From contig CAWGKQ010000007.1 of assembly GCA_963823245.1 (NCBI GenBank), forward strand, positions 372,001 through 436,000: a stretch of 64,000 nucleotides of DNA, given 5' to 3'. Below the pieces are notes generated by a model. That model made no database searches. It saw only the letters and a program-made list of their open reading frames with translations, and had not been told where the DNA came from. Within the stretch, counting starts at the first letter, position 1; each line of letters begins with the position of its first letter. Source of the stretch: JAWVFM01 sp963823245 (GTDB lineage: Bacteria; Actinomycetota; Thermoleophilia; Solirubrobacterales; 70-9). The translations under genes were made by a program, and so were the position numbers. This document shows positions 58,485 to 64,000 of this stretch, piece by piece.

Positions 58485-59420
58485 CACGGCGCCGGCCCTC
58501 GCGCGCGACCGTGGGTGTGAGGGAGCTTGTCGATGAGCTCGACGCCGTTCGAGGCCCTGCGCCGAGGCGCTCCGGGCTGTGAGGGTCGTCGCGAGGTAGT
58601 AGCGGTATGGCCCGGCGACCCGAAGCGTGACGTCGTAGGCCGGCTTGCCGGGCGGGGCGTCGGCCTCGAGCCGCACGACGGTGCCCTGCTGTGGTCGGGC
58701 CGGGAACGCGGTCGACGACGTGGGCGCTTCCGGCGAGGAGGCGAAGCCGCGCGAGCGACCGCTCCACGAAGGCGTTGGTAGCTGAGGCTCGGGGTCTCGC
58801 TGGACCCAGAGGGTCGCGTCGGCCGGCGCCGTCGGCCGCGCGGGCGGCGAACGTCGGCGCCGCTCGGAGGCTCGGTGCGGACCCAGCCGGCGGGGAGCGC
58901 GAGCGTGTAGCTCGAGCCGCGCACGAGGATCGCGTTGGGCGAGGGCGGCGGGCGCGGGGCGCCGGGGCCTTCGCTCGGCGCCGGCGCCGGTCGCCCGGTC
59001 GGTCTCGACGACGGTGGAGGTAGAGCCGCCTCCGCCCTGGATCAGCAGCAGGCCCGCCGACCACGGCCGCGAGCGCGACCGGCACGCGCGAGCAGCGACC
59101 AGCGTCCCTCGAGCAGCGAGCGGCTGGCTTCGGGCTTGCGGCGTCGGGCTTGCGGGCGCGGCCGCCGGCGCGTGCGCTGCCGGCGCGAGCGCGCCGACCT
59201 CCTCGACCTCATGAACCTCGAAGCTCTCCTGGCAGGTCCCGCAGACGACGACGCCGCACCGCGCGCGAGGGCACCTCGGGGGGCAGGCGCACGAGCGTGG
59301 TTCCGCCGCACGCTCGTGCGTGGCGCGGATGAGCTGCACGGGCGCCCCGGTCCACGGCTCGGGGAAGCCGCCGTTCGGAGGCGCGGGCGCAGGGGCAACG
59401 CTCGTGGGCTCCACGCCTAG
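58484..59420 (-). pseudogene. Zinc-ribbon membrane protein, heavily frameshifted
   Basis: Fragments in all three frames: APPNGGFPEPWTGAPVQLIR, TTLVRLPPEVPSRA, CGVVVCGTCQESFEVHEVEE (one zinc-ribbon half), a likely membrane segment (SAGLLLIQ area), GSSYTLALPAGWVRTEPPSG, DATLWVQRDPEPQL, GTVVRLEADAPPGKPAYDVT with LRVAGPYRYYLATTL, and the end ELIDKLPHTHGRARGPAP at 58484. At least six slips are needed. The last part resembles extracytoplasmic PsbP/lipoprotein-like domains found with such ribbons, but no firm family call is possible. The start is uncertain. Confidence 0.45.
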
Positions 59421-60156
59421 TGGATCGGGTCTGCCGGGCGGGAAACTTGAGCATGGGAACCTCGAGCGGCCAGACGCCGAGCCGAGCACCTAGCTTGACG
59501 CGCGGTGCCCCTGGGACGATGGGTGACGCCGAAAGCGATGCCGGGGCTCAAGGCGGGAGAGCGGCGCGGCGCGGGGCCAGGTAGGCGCCGATGCGAGAAC
59601 ATCTCGGCGGCCAATGGGGTCCGTCGGTGAGCGGCCGTGGTGCACCGATGACGACGTGATCCCGACGGCAGATAGGCCTGGAGCCGACGTAGCCGCGAGG
59701 CCGGGTTCGGACGACCACGAGCGCCACCACGAGGCGAGCCGAAGTGAGCCGGACGCCCGTGATGCCGGGCGGCGGGGAGATCAGCCGCGATAGGCCCGCG
59801 ACAGGAGCCGGCCGCCCCGACGCGGGCGCCGCCCGCCCGTCGCGAGGCGCGTCATGACCTCGCCGCCGACGACCACGAGGGGCCAGAAGGTCGACCCCAG
59901 GGCCCGCCGGCGGGCGGGCGGACGCGTGCAGAACGGGCGGGGCGAGCGGCGTCGCGAGATGGCCGTGTGGGTGAGCGCGAGCGGCGAAGACCGCCCGCCA
60001 GCCGCCACGGGCGGCGGTGACCGCGCAGCACGCCGAGGAGAGAAGCCGCGCGAGAGGAGCACGTCCGGGACGCGGCGAACCCCGCGAACGCGTAGGGGGA
60101 GCCGCCCCCCAGGCCGGAACGGGGGGAGGCCCTCGAAGACGGGGTTCCCCTAAGGA
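59421..60156. other. Stretch without a convincing gene
   Basis: About 735 bases of very GC-rich sequence. Long ORFs exist in several frames, as expected at this composition, but none shows a natural amino-acid pattern for its whole length. The best candidate is a minus-strand frame at 59781-60062 (GSTFWPLVVVGGEVMTRLAT then an Arg-rich end), which could be the remains of a small membrane protein. I cannot support a gene call. Confidence 0.4.
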
Positions 60157-60187
60157 GGGGAGGGGGAGGGAGAGGAGGGGAGGGGGG
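60157..60187 (+). repeat. G-run polypurine tract (quadruplex-forming pattern)
   Basis: Five G-runs of 3-6 bases separated by single A or AGAGGA: GGGG-A-GGGGG-A-GGG-AGAGGA-GGGG-A-GGGGGG. It marks the point where a serine-hydrolase reading frame stops making sense. Confidence 0.7.
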
Positions 60188-60387
60188 TTCGGCAGCCACT
60201 TCGACACCGGGTCGTCGAGGCTGAGCTTGCCGCGATCCTGGAGCTGGAGCAGGAGCGTCGTGACGTAGGGGATCGCCATCGATCCGATGCGCCAGTGCAT
60301 CCGCGTAGTCGCCGGGACGCCGGTCATCGAATCGCCGAGCGCGGCGTTGACGAGCGTGCGGCCGCCTGGCGCGCAGCGGTGGGACAA
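60188..60387 (-). pseudogene. N-terminal fragment of a beta-lactamase-like serine hydrolase
   Basis: The minus-strand frame reads GRTLVNAALGDSMTGVPATT, then MHWRIGSMAIPYVTTLLLQL and DRGKLSLDDPVSKWLPN, the class C beta-lactamase/DD-peptidase N-terminal region. The SxxK position reads GSMAI, so the catalytic Lys is absent even in the remaining part. After WLPN the frame runs into the G/C tract and loses similarity. Only about 65 of the usual 350-400 residues are left. It is divergent from the cyclase, 12 bases away. Confidence 0.6.
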
Positions 60388-60399
60388 TCTCCATTCCCG

Positions 60400-61969
60400 A
60401 TGGCGCTACCGCTGCTCAATTGGCTCTATCGCAAGCTCGGCAGGCACTATCCGGCGGTATTCCTGACCGTCGAGCTGCTCTCGGCGTTCATCATCGTCGC
60501 CGCCACGCTGTGGCTCTTCACCTTCTTCTACGACGCCTCGACGCACGCGTACCTGAAGACGCTCGTCGTGGTCGAGGGGCTCACCGTCTTTGGCGTCGCG
60601 ATCACGCTCTACCGCACCTATCCGCGCCTGCGCCCGATCGCCGAGTGGATCGGCGGCAAGCACGATCAGGAACACACGGCGCGCGCCTGGTCGGGAGCGG
60701 TCGGGCTGCCGCTGGCTTTGATCCGCAACGACATCAAGATCCCCACGCTCGTCGTCGTCCTGCCCGGCTGCGCAGCGGCGACGGTGTTCCTCAACCTGAC
60801 CTGGGTCAACTACTTCCCGCTGGTCGCCGGATCGATGGTCGCCCTCGGCTACTCGGGGATCCTCCACTACCTCCTGGTCGAGTCGGGCATGCGCCCGGTG
60901 CTCGTCGACATCAACCAGGTCGTCACGCCGCGCCTCGAGACCGGCCATTCCGCGATTTCCTTGCGCGTGCGCCTGCTCACCGCCCTGCCGGCGATCAACA
61001 TCATCACCGCCTTCATCGTCTCGGCCCTCACATCGCATGGCGGCGGGATCTCGGGCACCGTGCTGATCGCCGTCGCAGCCGGCACGGCGATTTCGCTCGA
61101 GCTGTCGATCCTCTTGTCGAAGTCGATCCTGCGCCCGGTCGCCGACCTCCAGCGGGCTGCCAGCCGCCTCGTGCAGGGCGACTTCGACGTCGTCGTCCCG
61201 GTGACTACGGGCGACGAGCTGGGCGAGCTCGCCGCGACGATGAACCAGGCCGTTCAGGCCGCGCGGGAGCGCCAGCAGATCCGCGAGGCCTTCGGCACCT
61301 ATCTCGATAAGGACGTCGCCCGCTTCATCCTCTCCGGCAACTTCCCCGAGGAGGGCGTGGAGGTGGACGTGTCGGTGCTGTTCTTCGACGTCCGCGACTT
61401 CACGCAGTTCGCCTCCCAGGCCGACGCGCGCGAGGTCGTCGCCGAGCTCAACAACCTTTTCGAGCTGACGGTTCCGATCATCTCCCGCCACGGCGGGCAC
61501 GTCGACAAGTTCGTCGGCGACGGCCTGATCGCCATCTTCGGCGCCCCCGAGCCCTACCCCGACCACGCCGAGCGGGCGGTGCGAGCGGGCTGCGAGATGG
61601 TGCACGAGATCAACGGCGAGGGCGAGACCGCCTTCCGCATCGGCGCCGGCGTCAACAGCGGCCCGGTCGTCGCCGGGTCGATCGGAGGCGCCGGGCGGCT
61701 CAACTTCTCGGTCATCGGCGACGCGGTGAACGTCGCCGCCCGCGTCGAGGCCGACCACCCGCGAGCTCGACGAGGACTTCCTCATTAGCGCCGAGACCGC
61801 CCGCCGCCTCGGCCCGGCGTTCGAGGTCGAGCCGCGCGGCGAGCACGAGCTCAAGGGCATCGACCGCCCGGTCGAGCTCTTCGTGCCGCGAATTCGCGAG
61901 GCCGTGGGCTCGACGCCGGGCGAGGAGCCGCTGCCCTACCGCGAGCCGAGCGGCCTCGCCCAGCTCTGA
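60400..61969 (+). CDS. Membrane-bound class III adenylate/guanylate cyclase with HAMP domain, one late frameshift
   Basis: About 523 aa. Six helices in the first about 245 residues (AVFLTVELLSAFIIVAATLW; TLVVVLPGCAAATVFLNLTW; TALPAINIITAFIVSALTSH). A HAMP linker follows (SILRPVADLQRAASRLVQGD), then the cyclase domain: VSVLFFDVRDFTQFASQADA near residue 327 (metal Asp), DKFVGDGLIAIFGAP near 371 (second Asp) and FSVIGDAVNVAARVEADHP. A break near 61760 leads to ELDEDFLISAETARRLGP and HELKGIDRPVELFVP. Makes cAMP or cGMP; the substrate-specifying residues were not assigned. ATG 60400. Confidence 0.9.
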
Positions 61970-61984
61970 GCGTTGGTTGTGGCC

Positions 61985-62008
61985 TTGTGGTCGCTATACC
62001 GACCACAA
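61985..62008. other. Inverted repeat TTGTGGTCG-N6-CGACCACAA
   Basis: A perfect 9-bp dyad with spacer CTATAC, in the gap between the cyclase and the subtilisin-like gene. It may be a transcription-factor operator or a hairpin terminator; no T-run. Confidence 0.5.
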
Positions 62009-62046
62009 TCCCGCAGCGAATCGGCGCGGCCGCCCGCGTGCCGCTT

Positions 62047-62052
62047 TAGCCT
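62047..62052 (+). promoter_or_regulatory. -10 box TAGCCT, leaderless-type, for the subtilisin-like gene
   Basis: TAGCCT, 8 bases, then ATG 62061. Confidence 0.5.
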
Positions 62053-62060
62053 TCGCGGCG

Positions 62061-64000
62061 ATGGAGCGGGGCAGAGGGAGTGCTCGGCGACGGATCGCCT
62101 GCATGGCGGTCGGCGCGTGCGCGCTCGTGGTCGCGATCGCCGGCGTAGCGAGCGCCGCCGCGCGCGACTTCGAGCACCCCGCGAACCACACGCCGGCCGA
62201 CGCCCAGCAGCAGCTCGGCCTGCCGCTGACCGATCCGCAGCGGGCCGACACGCCGAACGACCCGGGTTACGACATCGCCGAGCCCGACGACCCGGACTCG
62301 AAGCTGAACGGCGGCCCGTTCGACGCCTCCACGAACATCTACGACGAGGACTTCGGCTTCTTCGGCTTCCCGTCGGTGCGCACGCGCGCGACCGCCATCT
62401 ACACGGCCGGCCCGAACCTCGCCACGTGCACGGCCAAGGCCATCGTGCCCTGCCCCCAGATCTCGGGCTTCAACGCGTCGGGCGCGTGGAAGCTCGAGCG
62501 CGGGCCGGCCCGACGTGGTGGTCGCGGTGCTCGACACAGGGATCAAGTGGGACCGAGACGGCCTGCGCACGCAGATGCACCTCAACAAGGGAGAGCTGCC
62601 GATCCCCAAGCGCGGCCGACGGCTCCAACTGCGGCGTCGTATGACTGCAACGGGGATGGCGCGTTCAACGTCACCGACTACGCCGACGATCCCCGTGTGA
62701 GCCTCAATGGCGGGTCGCACGGGGTGGCGGGGCAGATCGACGCCGAGGACCTGATCGCCGCCTTCTCCGACGCGCAACCGACGCCGACTCGCAACGGCTT
62801 CGTCGACGACATCGCGGGCTGGGACTTCTTCGACAACGACAACGACCCGTACGACGCCTCGAGCTACTTCGCCGCCGCCAACCACGGCTCGGGCCGCGAT
62901 GAGGGAGGTCGCCGAGCGCGGGAACGACGGCGAGGGCTCGATCGGCGTCTGCCCGCACTGTCAGCTCTTGCCGATCCGCACCTGGGACACCTTCGTCTCC
63001 GACGGCAACGACTTCGGGATGGGAATGCTCTACGCCACCGACAACGGCGCGTCGGTGATCGAGGGCGCGAACGGCTCCACCTACCACTCGGCGTTCGCCG
63101 AGCAGGCGTCGCAGTACGCGTACGACCACGGGGTCGTGCAGACCTACTCGGGCGACGACCTCAACACCGGCAACCACAACTACGCCGCCAACTACGGCCA
63201 CGCGATGCTGATCCAGGGGACCGTTCCCGACACCGATGGGCCTCGGCAAGGACGCCGGCAACGAGGCCGCGCAGGCCCTGGCGGGGATCTGCCGGCCCTG
63301 CCGGCGCAGTCGGGTGCCCGGGCACCTCGATTCCGGCGCTCACCTACTTCCGCGGCGCCAACACCACCCAGTACGGCGGCAAGAGCTCGATCTCGATGGA
63401 GGGCTCGACCGGGTCGGAGAACACCGGCAAGGCCGCTGGCGCAGCGGGGCTGGTGGTGAGCGCCGCGCGCGACGCGAGCCCGGCGGTCGACGCTTGCGCC
63501 CAGACGAGACGCGGGAGATCCTGGAGCAGACGGCCGAGCGCGTGCTGGCGCCGAACACCGATCGGCGCTGGGCATCCCCGACCCCGGCGCCGACCCGACG
63601 AAGCCCTCGATCGACCAGTGGACGACGCACTTCGGCTGGGGCCGGGCGAATGTGGGCGCTGCGGTCGCGCGTCGCGCAGAGCGGGAAGATCCCGCCGGAG
63701 GTGGCAATCGACTCGCCGGACTGGTACGCGCCGGTGACCGGCGACTCGACTCGAGATCACGGGCCTCGCGCGGTCACGGTTCGCCGCCGGCGGTAGCTTC
63801 AACTGGAGGCTCGAGTGGGGTGTGGGCGAGGCGCCCACGAGCTGGACCACGGTCAACGAGCGGCACCTCGCACCGGCACGGTCACCGATTTCGGCTCGAT
63901 CGACATGGAGCAAGGTGCGAAGCGCGCTCGCGAGCTCGACGCCGCCGGTCGACCTCGCCGGCCCGACCTTCTCGCCCGACGAGCCCGAACCCCTTCAAGA
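62061..64000 (+). pseudogene. Secreted subtilisin-like (S8) protein, multiple frameshifts, runs off the window
   Basis: A signal peptide (RRRIACMAVGACALVVAIAGVASA) from ATG 62061. Asp motif: VVVAVLDTGIKWDRDGL near 62515. A propeptide-like insert and GWDFFDNDNDPYDASSYF follow. His motif: AAANHGSG near 62880. Then CPHCQLLPIRTWDTFVSDGN, GASVIEGANGSTYHS and SYNYA-like strands. The Ser region reads SMEGSTGSENTGKAAGAAGL near 63395-63450; aligned with GTSMATPHVAG, the Ser position appears to be Glu. Frames change at least six times. It continues beyond 64000. Confidence 0.72.

Noticed and set aside
59548..60387. 279-aa minus-strand ORF as one gene
   Set aside because: Only the first about 65 residues look like protein; the rest is GC-driven open frame without natural composition.

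Overview
This window is a GC-rich (roughly 70% G+C by eye) bacterial chromosome segment with densely packed, overlapping genes. The protein set fits a member of the Actinomycetota, and the gene content and style resemble Thermoleophilia / Solirubrobacterales. That placement is an inference from gene order and family recognition and was not tested by phylogeny. Many genes begin at GTG. Many also carry a TANNNT hexamer only 6-10 bases before the start codon, as expected for leaderless mRNAs.

Layout. 1-12.8 kb is a housekeeping block: metG (partial), a broken Tat-lipoprotein FAD oxidase, tatD-rsmA-ispE, a DedA-PAP2 fusion, a PucR-type regulator, an M19 dipeptidase next to tRNA-Gln, an HNH nuclease, then glmU-prs. 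12.9-18.3 kb holds small secreted and membrane proteins, a seven-repeat secreted protein, a glycerophosphodiesterase and an AarF/UbiB kinase. 18.4-27.6 kb is a second housekeeping block: rplY (CTC), pth, a crotonase, mfd, a SurA/PrsA-like foldase, mazG, eno and divIC/ftsB.

27.6-38.9 kb is a surface-glycan locus. It holds two multi-pass membrane glycosyltransferases, two tandem paralogous sulfotransferases, a GT-B glycosyltransferase, a third sulfotransferase and a Wzx/MATE-like flippase with a Gly-Lys-rich tail. The second membrane glycosyltransferase is interrupted by two about 95-nt palindromes. They share a conserved core but have different, internally complementary outer arms, and they are the most unusual objects here.

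38.9-52.2 kb mixes an orphan csrA, a lipoprotein thermonuclease, a delta-60/RTX protein, class I aldolase, a YbdK-type ligase, a pseudo-rhomboid, an O-methyltransferase, a GNAT enzyme, a UPF0173 hydrolase, an R2lox-like diiron protein, a 54-aa small ORF framed by hairpins, a NarL-type two-component pair, and a sigma factor fused to a zinc-finger, membrane and Pro-rich tail. 52.3-64 kb holds tRNA-Leu, an orphan Phd-type antitoxin, and two parallel operons in which paralogous small proteins are coupled to oxidoreductases around an EmrB-like transporter. It ends with secreted proteins, a class III nucleotide cyclase and a subtilisin-like protein that runs off the end.

Many non-housekeeping genes contain frameshifts, increasingly towards the right end. 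The conserved housekeeping genes are intact. Assembly or sequencing error is the simplest explanation for most breaks, but real decay cannot be excluded. Broken genes are described as one locus each, and their fragments are not listed as separate genes.
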